16,416 nt of DNA from AP-16 sp036395835 (lineage in GTDB: Bacteria; Pseudomonadota; Alphaproteobacteria; Rhizobiales; Xanthobacteraceae), in contig DASWCW010000067.1 in assembly GCA_036395835.1 (NCBI GenBank), forward strand, positions 1 to 16,416. The letters run 5' to 3'. Every line of letters begins with the position of its first letter. The first letter of the stretch is position 1. The notes beneath the pieces are model-generated. The model made no database searches. It was not told the origin of the DNA and worked only from the letters and a program-made list of their open reading frames with translations. A program made the position numbers and the translations under genes. Shown here piece after piece: positions 1 through 6,484 of the stretch.

Positions 1-303
1 ACCTTCGATGATCCGGCACTCGTTTGTTCGAGCTAGCGCCTCGTGGCGCAGATACGCGGCGTAGGTCTGGAGAAAAGCGAGGACGGCCCACAGGATGGCA
101 AATCCAAGAAAGACGTAACGAAAGACCGTCTGGCCCCTCGATGGAAATTTCAGATTAGGCAGACCGGTCGCTTCGATGATCTTCGGGAGGAAGAAGAGGA
201 GAAGTCCAATTCCTACGAATATCAGGCCAAAAGCCGGAAAAGACCAGCTTTTGAAGCCGGAATCGAGAACGTCGAAAACCTTGACGAAATGGTCGGCGTT
301 CAT
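1..303 (-). CDS. Two-helix membrane protein, N-terminal part (cut by window edge)
   Basis: An open frame reads from an ATG at 303 leftward to position 1 with no stop, giving 101 residues of a longer protein. A hydrophobic segment at about residues 24-40 (FGLIFVGIGLLLFFLP) and a second at about 62-78 (VFLGFAILWAVLAFLQ) predict two membrane helices joined by a short polar loop. The visible part ends with CRIIEG, after which a soluble domain would follow. The layout resembles small two-helix proteins with a DUF3592-like soluble domain, but that is a recollection of the pattern and the diagnostic part lies outside the window. No strong Shine-Dalgarno sequence precedes the ATG. GC is about 53%, below the core of the window. 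The opposite-strand frame here is rich in charged residues and looks like a shadow. Confidence 0.6.
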   Translation of the reverse strand, partial: MNADHFVKVFDVLDSGFKSWSFPAFGLIFVGIGLLLFFLPKIIEATGLPNLKFPSRGQTVFRYVFLGFAILWAVLAFLQTYAAYLRHEALARTNECRIIEG

Positions 304-605
304 TGAGGTGATTCTCGATGACGGTTCGCTCCGAAGAGCCGCCCCCATGGCGTGCTAGGCCGCGGCAGTCATGATATCGGGGGCATGAACCATACAGCCC
401 AGAGGCGTGCGGAACCGCGCCTCATATGCCGGTTGCGCCAAGCCAGCGCAAGCCGGCGTTCCGCGGGCGCTAGCCGGCATCGAGCGGGGCCTATCAACGC
501 CGGCTCGTTCCGGCGGTCCGCCGCAAAGACCCGAGATCAGCTGACTTGCAGGAGGGACCATAACGCGCAATCATTACGTCACTATTCTATGAAAAGGTAC
601 CGTCG
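304..605. other. Intergenic region without a gene, GC-rich inverted repeat
   Basis: No convincing coding frame lies in these 302 bases. The clearest structure is a hairpin: GCCGGTTGCGC at 428-438 pairs with GCGCAA plus CCGGC at 446-457, with one bulged G at 452 and a 7-nt loop. Further GCCGGC copies follow at 452 and 473 and near 502, so the stretch is locally repetitive. An AGGAGGG at 550-556 looks like a ribosome binding site but no ATG, GTG or TTG lies within reach. The region should hold promoters for the divergent genes on either side, but I see no convincing -35/-10 pair. Confidence 0.45.
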
Positions 606-992
606 ATGGCGCACGATTGTTCGAGAGCGGCCAAGACACCGGCAGAAGTCGCCTCAAGCGATTGCCTGCGACCCAATGTATTCACGTCCCGTCATCCCCG
701 CGCCGGTGCGAGGCGGGTCCTTGGCATAGGCGGGGTAATAGCTGCTCTAACGATTGTTGTGACCGCCATGGCGGTAAGCACCGCTGAAAGCCGTGAGTGC
801 CGCAAGAATTACTACAGATGCAGCTTGAACCGAGACGGTAGAATCGATCCTGCCAATCCGGACTGCTGCTGGCAGCCGCTTGCGGGCCCACCCGCCCGCG
901 CTGCCTGCGCTCCGGGTTTCTACCGGTGCGACTTAAATGCGGGCGGAAGAATCGATCCCAGACATCCAGGTTGCTGCTGGGCCGGGAGATAG
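606..992 (+). CDS. Small exported protein with duplicated Cys-rich module
   Basis: A 128-residue protein of unknown function. A hydrophobic stretch at about residues 39-58 (LGIGGVIAALTIVVTAMAV) after basic residues predicts a signal peptide or anchor, placing the rest outside the cytoplasm. The mature part is two copies of one 25-residue module, at residues 65-89 and 101-125, each with the pattern C-x6-C-x14-C-C-W. The shared core reads YRCxLNxxGRIDPxxPxCCW. Eight cysteines suggest disulfides. The copies are also alike in DNA: AGAATCGATCC occurs at 840-850 and 948-958, exactly 36 codons apart. The ATG at 606 follows AAAAGG; an in-frame TTG at 720 behind GAGGCGGG would remove the unusually long 38-residue leader and is a real alternative. 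The next gene begins 77 bp downstream on the same strand. I do not recognise the family. Confidence 0.65.
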   Translation: MAHDCSRAAKTPAEVASSDCLRPNVFTSRHPRAGARRVLGIGGVIAALTIVVTAMAVSTAESRECRKNYYRCSLNRDGRIDPANPDCCWQPLAGPPARAACAPGFYRCDLNAGGRIDPRHPGCCWAGR

Positions 993-1068
993 AACCGACG
1001 AAACGGTCGGGTTCGAACCGAGTTATAAGATTGATCTCCCACTCCCAGCCAACTACGTCCAATCCTTC

Positions 1069-1818
1069 ATGCCGCGCTTCCAGCACGCAAAGGTCGAGAT
1101 CGCGTTTCTCGACGAAGGCGAGGGCGAGCCGATCGTGCTCGTGCACGGCTTCGCCTCGACCAAGGAAGTCAATTGGGTCTATCCGGGGTGGGTGTCGACG
1201 CTGGTCGGCGCCGGCCGGCGGGCCATCGCGCTCGATAACCGCGGCCACGGCCAGTCGACCAAGCTCTACGATCCCGCCGATTATCACACCGACCGGATGG
1301 TCGAGGACGTCGTCGGTTTGCTCGACCACCTCGGGCTCGCCCGTGCCGACCTGTTCGGCTATTCGATGGGCGCCCGCATTTGCGCGTTCCTGGCCGCGCA
1401 CGCTCCCGCACGGGCGCGTGCGCTGATCCTCGGCGGGCTCGGGATCCACCTCGTCGACGGCGCCGGCCTGCCGGAAGAGATCGCGCCGGCATTGGAAGCT
1501 CCGCGCAACGAGGTGACCGATCCGGTCGGCCGGCAATTTCGTGTTTTCGCCGAGCAAACAAAATCCGACCTGCGCGCGCTCGCCGCCTGCATCCGCGGCT
1601 CGCGCCAGACGCTTCCGCGCGAGGCCGCGGAATCGATCCGGGCGCCGACGCTCGTCGCGGTCGGCACCAAGGATTCCGTCGCCGGTCCGGCGCAGGCGCT
1701 CGCCGCGATCATCCCGGGCGCGCGAGCGCTCGACATTCCGGGCCGCGATCACATGCTCGCCGTGGGCGACAAGGTGTTCAAGGCGACGGTGCTGGAATTC
1801 CTCGAGCGCAGGCCATGA
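1069..1818 (+). CDS. Alpha/beta hydrolase (first of a tandem pair)
   Basis: A 249-residue alpha/beta-fold hydrolase, probably a cytoplasmic esterase or lipase-like enzyme; the substrate cannot be told. VLVHGF (residues 23-28) is the oxyanion-hole HG motif, ALDNRGHGQS (54-63) the conserved loop after strand 4, GYSMGA (97-102) the nucleophile elbow with Ser99, GTKD places Asp202, and GRDH places His228, completing the triad. The frame is open upstream to 937, but homology-type sequence starts at MPRFQHAKVEIAFLDEG, so the ATG at 1069 was chosen. There is no clear Shine-Dalgarno in front of it, which leaves the start somewhat uncertain. Its stop overlaps the next start as ATGA, so the two hydrolases are probably translationally coupled. 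Length is usual for the family. Confidence 0.9.
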   Translation: MPRFQHAKVEIAFLDEGEGEPIVLVHGFASTKEVNWVYPGWVSTLVGAGRRAIALDNRGHGQSTKLYDPADYHTDRMVEDVVGLLDHLGLARADLFGYSMGARICAFLAAHAPARARALILGGLGIHLVDGAGLPEEIAPALEAPRNEVTDPVGRQFRVFAEQTKSDLRALAACIRGSRQTLPREAAESIRAPTLVAVGTKDSVAGPAQALAAIIPGARALDIPGRDHMLAVGDKVFKATVLEFLERRP

Positions 1819-2723
1819 CCGGCGCGCCCGCCAAAGCGATCTTCACCGGCGCTGCGGGCAACCGGCTTATCGCCGATGTGTTCGGCGAGGGCGGCCGCAC
1901 GGTGCTGCTGCTCCACGGCGGCGGCCAGACGCGGCATGCCTGGGGCAAAACCGCCGAGCGGCTGGCGCGCGCCGGCTGGACCGCCTATGCGCTCGACCAG
2001 CGCGGCCACGGCGATTCCGAGTGGGTCGCGAACGGCGCCTATGCGTTCGCCGATTTCGCCGCGGATGCGACCGCAGTCGCCGACGCGCTTGCGAGCCGCT
2101 CGGGCGAGCGCCCCGCCGTCGTCGGGGCGTCGCTCGGCGGCATTGCCTCGCTGCTCGCGGAAGGCGAAGCGGAACGATCCGGCCGCGGATCGATGTTTTC
2201 GCTGTTGGTCCTCGTCGATGTCACGCCGCGCGTCGATTCCGCCGGGATCGACAAGATCCAGGGCTTCATGCGCGCGCACGGCGAAGGCTTCGGCTCGGTC
2301 GCCGAAGCCGCCGAGGCGGTCGCAGCCTATCTGCCGCATCGGCCGCGCCCGCGCTCGCAGCACGGGCTCAGGAAGAACCTGCGGCTTTATCCGGACGGTC
2401 GCTGGCGTTGGCACTGGGATCCGCGCTTTCTCGATGGTCCGCGCGGCGTCGCCTCCAACCGCGAGGGACTGGAGAAGGCCCTCGTTGCCGCCGCGCGCCG
2501 GATCGCAATCCCGGCGCTGCTCGTTCGCGGCGGCGCTTCCGAGCTCGTCCGGGAAGCCCATGCTCGGGAGTTTCTGGAGCTCGTCCCGCATGCCGATTAT
2601 GTCGACGTCGCCGAGGCCCGGCACATGGTCGCCGGCGACAGCAACGAAAACTTTTCCGCTGCCATCCTGGGATTCCTCGGCCGGACCGCTGGGCCATCCG
2701 GGCGCGGAAAGATTCCCAAGTGA
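1815..2723 (+). CDS. Alpha/beta hydrolase (second of a tandem pair), Glu at acid position
   Basis: A 302-residue alpha/beta hydrolase of the peroxidase/epoxide-hydrolase-like type. LLLHGGGQTRHAW (residues 31-43) is the oxyanion region, ALDQRGHGDSEW (59-70) follows strand 4, and GASLGG (104-109) is the nucleophile elbow with Ser106. His270 lies in EARHMVAGD. Where relatives carry Asp in a GxxSD(V/L) motif, this protein has GGASELV, with Glu243 (GAG at 2541-2543). Glu as the triad acid is known in some alpha/beta hydrolases, so activity is likely kept, but it is a change from what I expect for this subgroup. The ATG at 1815 overlaps the TGA of the upstream hydrolase, giving a two-gene operon. 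The last dozen residues (GPSGRGKIPK) look like an unstructured tail. Substrate unknown. Confidence 0.9.
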   Translation: MTGAPAKAIFTGAAGNRLIADVFGEGGRTVLLLHGGGQTRHAWGKTAERLARAGWTAYALDQRGHGDSEWVANGAYAFADFAADATAVADALASRSGERPAVVGASLGGIASLLAEGEAERSGRGSMFSLLVLVDVTPRVDSAGIDKIQGFMRAHGEGFGSVAEAAEAVAAYLPHRPRPRSQHGLRKNLRLYPDGRWRWHWDPRFLDGPRGVASNREGLEKALVAAARRIAIPALLVRGGASELVREAHAREFLELVPHADYVDVAEARHMVAGDSNENFSAAILGFLGRTAGPSGRGKIPK

Positions 2724-2917
2724 ATTTAGGTACTTAGGCCGCGTTTCCGAGAGACCGATTCCGGAAGCTCGGCGCCGCGCCCAGGACCTCGAGATCCGAA
2801 TCGAGACCGCAAGCTCGAGCGTTCGGAAACCGGGACGTTCATCATTCGGGTCTGGCGGGGGTGAATGCCGCCGCTTACCTGTGCTAAGAGCGGGGCCGAA
2901 CGGCGAGGACGCTCCCC

Positions 2918-3730
2918 ATGGCGCAGCATCAGACCAGACGCAAGCTCGACACCGTCGACCCGGTATGGGAACGCATCCGCGATGAGGCGGCGGACGTCAC
3001 CCGCAATGAGCCGGAGCTTGCGACCTTCATTTACGCCTCGATCCTCCATCACGATTCGCTCGAAACCGCCGTGGTTCATCGGATCGCACACCGGCTCGAC
3101 CGGGCGGACGTGTCCGGCGAGCTGATCCGTCAGGCCTATGCGGACGCGCTCGAGGACGACCCGGCCATCGGCCAGGCGTTCCGGGCGGACCTCGTTGCCA
3201 CCGTCGACCGCGATCCGGCGGTGCATCGCTATCTGGAGCCGGTGCTGTATTTCAAGGGCTTCCACGCGATCCAGACCCATCGACTGGCGCACTGGCTGTG
3301 GCAGCGCGATCGCAAGGACCTCGCCTATTATCTCCAGAGCCGCTCGTCCGCGGCGTTCCAGACCGACATTCATCCCGCCGCCCGAATCGGCCGGGGCATC
3401 TTCCTCGACCATGCCACAGGGCTCGTCGTCGGCGAGACCGCCGTCATCGAGGACGACGTCTCCATGCTGCACGGGGTCACGCTCGGGGGCACCGGCAAAC
3501 AGGACGGCGATCGCCATCCGAAGATCCGGCGCGGGGTGATGATCGGTGCCGGCGCAAAGATCCTCGGCAACATCGAGGTCGGCTGCTGCGCCCGCATCGC
3601 GGCGGGCTCGGTGGTGCTGCAGGCGGTCCCGCCGCAAAAAACGGTGGCGGGGGTGCCCGCGAAAGTCATCGGCGAGGCCGGTTGCCCGGAGCCGGCCCGC
3701 TTCATGGACCAGATCTTCGAAGATCTGTGA
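2918..3730 (+). CDS. cysE: Serine O-acetyltransferase
   Basis: Makes O-acetyl-L-serine from L-serine and acetyl-CoA, the first step of cysteine synthesis, in the cytoplasm. The 270 residues align over their full length with E. coli CysE: a helical N-terminal domain (about 1-140) and a left-handed beta-helix of hexapeptide repeats (about 150-255). Key residues are present: Asp99 in RDPAV, the Asp164-His165 pair in FLDHATG (catalytic His), and Arg199-His200 in GDRHPK. GVTLGGTGKQ and GVMIGAGAKILGNIEVG are classic CysE signatures. The ATG at 2918 follows GCGAGGACG at good spacing. Feedback inhibition by cysteine is known for the family but cannot be judged here. A DUF3126 gene follows after 24 bp, an arrangement I associate with Hyphomicrobiales. 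A 194-bp gap upstream separates it from the hydrolases, so it probably has its own promoter. Confidence 0.97.
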   Translation: MAQHQTRRKLDTVDPVWERIRDEAADVTRNEPELATFIYASILHHDSLETAVVHRIAHRLDRADVSGELIRQAYADALEDDPAIGQAFRADLVATVDRDPAVHRYLEPVLYFKGFHAIQTHRLAHWLWQRDRKDLAYYLQSRSSAAFQTDIHPAARIGRGIFLDHATGLVVGETAVIEDDVSMLHGVTLGGTGKQDGDRHPKIRRGVMIGAGAKILGNIEVGCCARIAAGSVVLQAVPPQKTVAGVPAKVIGEAGCPEPARFMDQIFEDL

Positions 3731-3754
3731 TCGGGCCGGCCGGCTGGGGAAGAC

Positions 3755-3964
3755 ATGGACGTCCAGGAAATCCGAAAGATCGAAGCCTATCTGAAACGGC
3801 TGTTCGGCAACGCACGCATCCGCGTCGTGCCGCGGCCGAAGAAGGAGGATTCCGCCGAGGTCTATGTCGGCGAGGAATTCATCGGCGTGCTGTTCGTGGA
3901 CGACGAGGACCAGGAGCGCTCGTATAACTTCCAGATGGCGATCCTCGGGGCGGATCTCGAATAG
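3755..3964 (+). CDS. DUF3126 family protein
   Basis: A 69-residue soluble acidic protein matching the DUF3126 family of alphaproteobacteria. It begins MDVQEIRKIEAYLKRLFG, predicted helical, continues with a basic strand (IRVVPRPKK), then strands EVYVGEEFIGVLFVDDEDQ, and ends SYNFQMAILGADLE. No catalytic motif is visible and the function is unknown. GGGGAAG lies just upstream of the ATG as ribosome binding site. It sits 24 bp after cysE on the same strand and is almost certainly co-transcribed with it, so a link to cysteine or sulfur metabolism is a reasonable but unproven guess. An inverted repeat starts directly after its stop codon. Confidence 0.9.
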   Translation: MDVQEIRKIEAYLKRLFGNARIRVVPRPKKEDSAEVYVGEEFIGVLFVDDEDQERSYNFQMAILGADLE

Positions 3965-3995
3965 GCCGCTGGCTTCATAACAAGCTGCCAGCGGC
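3965..3995. terminator. Hairpin between convergent genes, probable terminator
   Basis: GCCGCTGGC at 3965-3973 and GCCAGCGGC at 3987-3995 form a perfect 9-bp stem with a 13-nt loop. It begins right after the DUF3126 stop and ends just before the stop of the opposing gene, so it could serve both transcripts. No U-tract follows in either direction, so termination may be weak or Rho-assisted. Confidence 0.5.
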
Positions 3996-4000
3996 GGATT

Positions 4001-4717
4001 TCAGGAACTCGACGGGCGCAAGCTCGCGATCAGCCGCTCGATCCCGGCGGAAACCTGGCGCCAATCGCTCAGCCACTCGCGCGGAAAGCGCACCGTGACG
4101 TCGGCCGCGTCGGCGAGCCGCCGCTCGAACAAGCAGATGCCGGGCGTGGGCCCCGCGCCCGGCCGGCTGCAACGGACCACGAAGCGGTCGGGCGCCGCCG
4201 GGTCGTAGAACAGATCCTCGGCCTGGTACGGCGTGCCTTCGCGAAAGCGGATCACGAGCAGGCCGTCCGGCCCGGCAAAACGGCCGAAATCGAAATAGCG
4301 CGGATAGATCGTCCTGATCCGCTCCGCCGGGCCGAGTGCATCGTCGAGCGCGGCGATCGTCACGAACAGCCGGTCGAATGCCGGCGGGTCCTCCGAAGCC
4401 ACCGGCTTTGCCGCCGGATCCGGCGGGACCAGCGCGGGCCAGAGAAACACCAGATCGAGCCGGCTCTGCTCGCCGGCCCGGCGCTGCAGCGCAAAGCGGA
4501 TCGCCGCCGGCGGCACATTGAACACGAGGCCACCGACGCTGATCGGCACGGACGGCGCGTCAGTCGCGCTGCTCGCTGCCCGCCAGCGGAGCACCAGCGC
4601 CAGCATGATGGCGAGCACGGCGGCCCCCGCGCCCATCGCGAAGGCCAGGATCACCCCATGGCCGCCGCGGCGGCTCATCCGGTGCGAGCCGGATCGCAGG
4701 CGAACGCTCATCGGCAT
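4001..4717 (-). CDS. Single-pass membrane protein with periplasmic domain, unknown function
   Basis: A 238-residue protein. After a basic N-terminus (MPMSVRLRSGSHRMSRRGG) comes one membrane helix at about residues 22-44 (VILAFAMGAGAAVLAIMLAL), so the remaining 190 residues should lie in the periplasm. That domain has a strand-rich pattern, a RYFDFGRF stretch, and two cysteines (VRCSRPG and GICLFERR) that could form a disulfide. I recognise it only as a conserved hypothetical type of Hyphomicrobiales and assign no function. The frame is open to 4837, but the ATG at 4717 has a GGGGA at good spacing and starts just ahead of the basic and hydrophobic segments. It is convergent with cysE-DUF3126 and divergent from the gamma-carbonic-anhydrase gene. 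Confidence 0.75.
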   Translation of the reverse strand: MPMSVRLRSGSHRMSRRGGHGVILAFAMGAGAAVLAIMLALVLRWRAASSATDAPSVPISVGGLVFNVPPAAIRFALQRRAGEQSRLDLVFLWPALVPPDPAAKPVASEDPPAFDRLFVTIAALDDALGPAERIRTIYPRYFDFGRFAGPDGLLVIRFREGTPYQAEDLFYDPAAPDRFVVRCSRPGAGPTPGICLFERRLADAADVTVRFPREWLSDWRQVSAGIERLIASLRPSSS

Positions 4718-4883
4718 CCGGGGTCCCCGCTTGGCGATATCGGCTCGGCCCAAAGCGGCCGAATCGCGACGGCAAGTATGGCTGCCCGCAGCCGCGGTGT
4801 CATACGGGACCCGGCCCGGCGGGCCTTGCCTCGCCATCGGCGCGACCCCGTGGCAAGGTTTCGGCGCAGCAGGGAGAGCGGCA
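4718..4883. promoter_or_regulatory. Divergent intergenic region with inverted repeat in the leader
   Basis: This 166-bp gap separates two divergent genes and must hold both promoters, though no consensus -35/-10 pair is obvious. CCTTGCC at 4824-4830 and GGCAAGG at 4852-4858 are a perfect 7-bp inverted repeat with a 21-nt loop, ending about 25 nt before the carbonic-anhydrase start. AGGGAGAG precedes that start as ribosome binding site. Any regulatory role is a guess. Confidence 0.25.
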
Positions 4884-5414
4884 ATGCCGATCTATGAACT
4901 CGAAGGCCAAGGCCCGGATCTTCCCGAGGAGGGGCATTATTGGATCGCCGATACCGCGGTGGTGATCGGGCGGGTGCGCCTCGAGCGCGACGTAAGCGTG
5001 TGGTTCGGCTCGGTGCTGCGCGGCGACAACGAATGGATCGAGATCGGCGAGCGTTCCAACATCCAGGAAAACTGCATGCTGCACACCGACATGGGCTTTC
5101 CGCTCACCGTCGGGCCCGAGTGCACGATCGGCCACAACGTCGTGCTCCACGGCTGCGCCATCGGTGCGCACAGCCTGATCGGCATGGGCGCCACGCTGCT
5201 CAACGGTGTCAAGATCGGCCGTTACTCGATCGTCGGCGCGGGTGCGCTGATCACCGAGGGCAAGGAATTCGCGGACCATTCCCTGATCGTCGGCGCGCCG
5301 GCGCGGGCGCTGCGCACGATCGACGAGGCGGCCGTCAAGCTGATCGACTGGAGCGCCGAGCATTACGTCGGCAATTGGCGCCGCTACACCGGCGGCCTCA
5401 AGCGCCTGCCCTGA
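4884..5414 (+). CDS. Gamma-carbonic-anhydrase-like hexapeptide-repeat protein
   Basis: A 176-residue left-handed beta-helix protein of the gamma carbonic anhydrase/YrdA/PaaY group, expected to form a trimer that binds metal at subunit interfaces. The three metal-ligand histidines are in their usual setting: His67 in CMLHTD, His84 in IGHN and His89 in VLHG. Hexapeptide repeats run from about residue 20 to 140 (for example VWFGSVLRGDN and GCAIGAHSLIGMGATLLNG). The C-terminal helix carries HYVGNWRRYTGGL. Many relatives have weak or no CO2 hydration activity, so the substrate is open. The frame is open far upstream, but the ATG at 4884 is chosen because AGGGAGAG lies at good spacing and MPIYELEG is where family similarity begins. 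The hairpin region at 5439-5521 follows its stop. Confidence 0.93.
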   Translation: MPIYELEGQGPDLPEEGHYWIADTAVVIGRVRLERDVSVWFGSVLRGDNEWIEIGERSNIQENCMLHTDMGFPLTVGPECTIGHNVVLHGCAIGAHSLIGMGATLLNGVKIGRYSIVGAGALITEGKEFADHSLIVGAPARALRTIDEAAVKLIDWSAEHYVGNWRRYTGGLKRLP

Positions 5415-5430
5415 ACTCGCGGCGGGCGCG

Positions 5431-5468
5431 AAAAAGGTGCGGCCGGCCCTTGGGGGAGGGCCGGCCGC
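5431..5468 (-). terminator. Intrinsic terminator of the BTLCP gene
   Basis: GCGGCCGGCCC at 5439-5449 and GGGCCGGCCGC at 5458-5468 form a perfect 11-bp GC-rich stem with an 8-nt loop (TTGGGGGA). Read on the minus strand it is followed after two bases by CCTTTTT, the layout of a Rho-independent terminator for the cysteine peptidase gene that ends at 5542. On the plus strand no U-run follows, so for the carbonic-anhydrase transcript it would act at most as a stabilising 3' hairpin. Confidence 0.7.
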
Positions 5469-5469
5469 G

Positions 5470-5521
5470 CGCGTACCCGGTCTGGGGACGGGGAGGGGTG
5501 GGGGACGTGACCGGGTACGCG
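5470..5521. repeat. 13-bp perfect inverted repeat enclosing a G-quadruplex motif
   Basis: CGCGTACCCGGTC at 5470-5482 is the exact reverse complement of the sequence at 5509-5521. The 26-nt loop between them holds four runs of four or five G on the plus strand: 5484-5487, 5490-5493, 5495-5498 and 5500-5504, separated by AC, A and T. This is a canonical G-quadruplex motif with very short loops, and the minus strand is a matching C-rich i-motif. It lies between two convergent genes, directly beside the terminator hairpin. The sequence pattern is certain; folding and function are inference. Confidence 0.75.
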
Positions 5522-5541
5522 AAGCTCCTTGCTCGAGAAAA

Positions 5542-6165
5542 TCAGCGCGACGTTGCGGTTGCCGCGGACGGGCGCGGATCGCCAAGGGAGACCCAGACGT
5601 TGGGGTCGGACTGGGATTGCCGCTTGACGAAGTGGTAGCCCGACTCCGACCACAGCACGATCGCCTCGTTCTGGTTGTCGAGAACGAAGTCGCCTCGGTC
5701 CGTTCTAACCGTCAGGACGGCATGACCATCGCCGCTCTTCTCGCGAACGACGGTGATGAGCAGCGCCTCACGCGGCCAGCCCGCCTCCGTCAGGATTCGC
5801 CGCTTGAGCAGCACATAATCCTCGCAGTCGCCGTAGCCGTCCTCGGGATAGGCCCACTTCTCGACCACGCCGTAATGCTCGAGGTCGGTCATCGGTCGGA
5901 TAATGGTGTTGACCGACTGGTCGACGCGCACGAGCTCTCGCCACAGCCGGGGGGTGAGCACCACGTTGCGCGGCTCGCTCGGCGCGACGTTGCATTCGCT
6001 CGCATGCTCGGCACAGAACTCCACCCATCCGATCGGCGGACGCGTGACATCGCCGACCGAGGCGTACAGCAGTTGCGCCTGCGCCAGACCCGGCCGGGGG
6101 CCGACCAGTACTGCTAAAGCAACGATCCAGCCTAGCCGCAGTATTGCCCGCCAATAGAATTGCAT
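5542..6165 (-). CDS. Exported BTLCP (transglutaminase-like) cysteine peptidase
   Basis: A 207-residue member of the bacterial transglutaminase-like cysteine proteinases (PF06035), the family of LapG. A signal peptide is clear: basic start, hydrophobic core (about residues 11-22) and likely cleavage after AQA at residue 30, so the enzyme acts in the periplasm. The catalytic triad is Cys114 in YGDCEDY, His148 in DGHAVL and Asp163 in VLDN. Cys51 and Cys58 (FCAEHASEC) could form a disulfide. The frame opens at 6204, but GGGAGGGG six bases before the ATG at 6165 and the position of the signal peptide decide for 6165. Upstream on the same strand are a PilZ and a PAS gene, which would suit c-di-GMP control of surface proteins, though no LapA-like adhesin or LapD is in view. 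It is much like the short rhizobial forms rather than true LapG. Confidence 0.92.
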   Translation of the reverse strand: MQFYWRAILRLGWIVALAVLVGPRPGLAQAQLLYASVGDVTRPPIGWVEFCAEHASECNVAPSEPRNVVLTPRLWRELVRVDQSVNTIIRPMTDLEHYGVVEKWAYPEDGYGDCEDYVLLKRRILTEAGWPREALLITVVREKSGDGHAVLTVRTDRGDFVLDNQNEAIVLWSESGYHFVKRQSQSDPNVWVSLGDPRPSAATATSR

Positions 6166-6484
6166 TTGCGACCCCTCCCGGCCTGATGGGGTCTTCTTTG
6201 GCACAAAGCATTTGCAGTGCCGCTAAGTTGGATGCGACATTTTTAGGTAAATTGGCCCGATTTGTTGAGAGGAATACTTGCAGTCTACTTGCACCAATTC
6301 AAACAATTTTATCCAATTCCATTGCGCTGAAACGTACGCATTCACCATGAAAGCCCAAGCGCGACATGCCCGATGCAGGGCAGCTACGGCCCGGCGTTAA
6401 GCACGGTGATTGCGAGGCTGTCGATGGGACGAGAACGATCGGGAGGCCTTCGCGGCGCCGTCGCGTCCGCGATCCGCCGATTTT
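6166..6484. promoter_or_regulatory. Leader and promoter region of the BTLCP gene, AT-rich with direct repeats
   Basis: No gene is seen in these 319 bases. GGGAGGGG (minus strand, 6171-6178) is the ribosome binding site that fixes the BTLCP start. About 130 bp further upstream, an AT-rich patch carries GAATTGG twice on the minus strand, at 6294-6300 and 6313-6319, 19 bp apart (about two helical turns), with a related AAATTGG in the other orientation near 6250. Such spacing suits a regulator binding one face of the helix. No clear -35/-10 pair stands out. The part from about 6340 to 6484 is GC-rich and shows nothing. Confidence 0.35.

Noticed and set aside
428..510. GCCGGC repeats as a REP or CRISPR-like array
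   Set aside because: Copies are six bases long, unevenly spaced and expected often in GC-rich DNA.
550..556. AGGAGGG as a ribosome binding site for an unseen gene
   Set aside because: No ATG, GTG or TTG within a workable distance, and the frame of the Cys-rich gene has a TAA at 561-563.
352..729. 125-codon plus frame upstream of and overlapping the Cys-rich gene
   Set aside because: Arg-rich with no domain or signal, and the overlapping frame has a clear duplicated module.
1005..1025. GGTTCGAACC, resembling a tRNA T-arm
   Set aside because: The flanks do not give a 5-bp T-stem and no acceptor, D or anticodon arms are found; it is a chance 10-bp palindrome before the hydrolase start.
682..1752. 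Long minus-strand open frame over the first hydrolase
   Set aside because: It is the antisense of a clear alpha/beta hydrolase, is Arg/Gly-rich and shows no domain.
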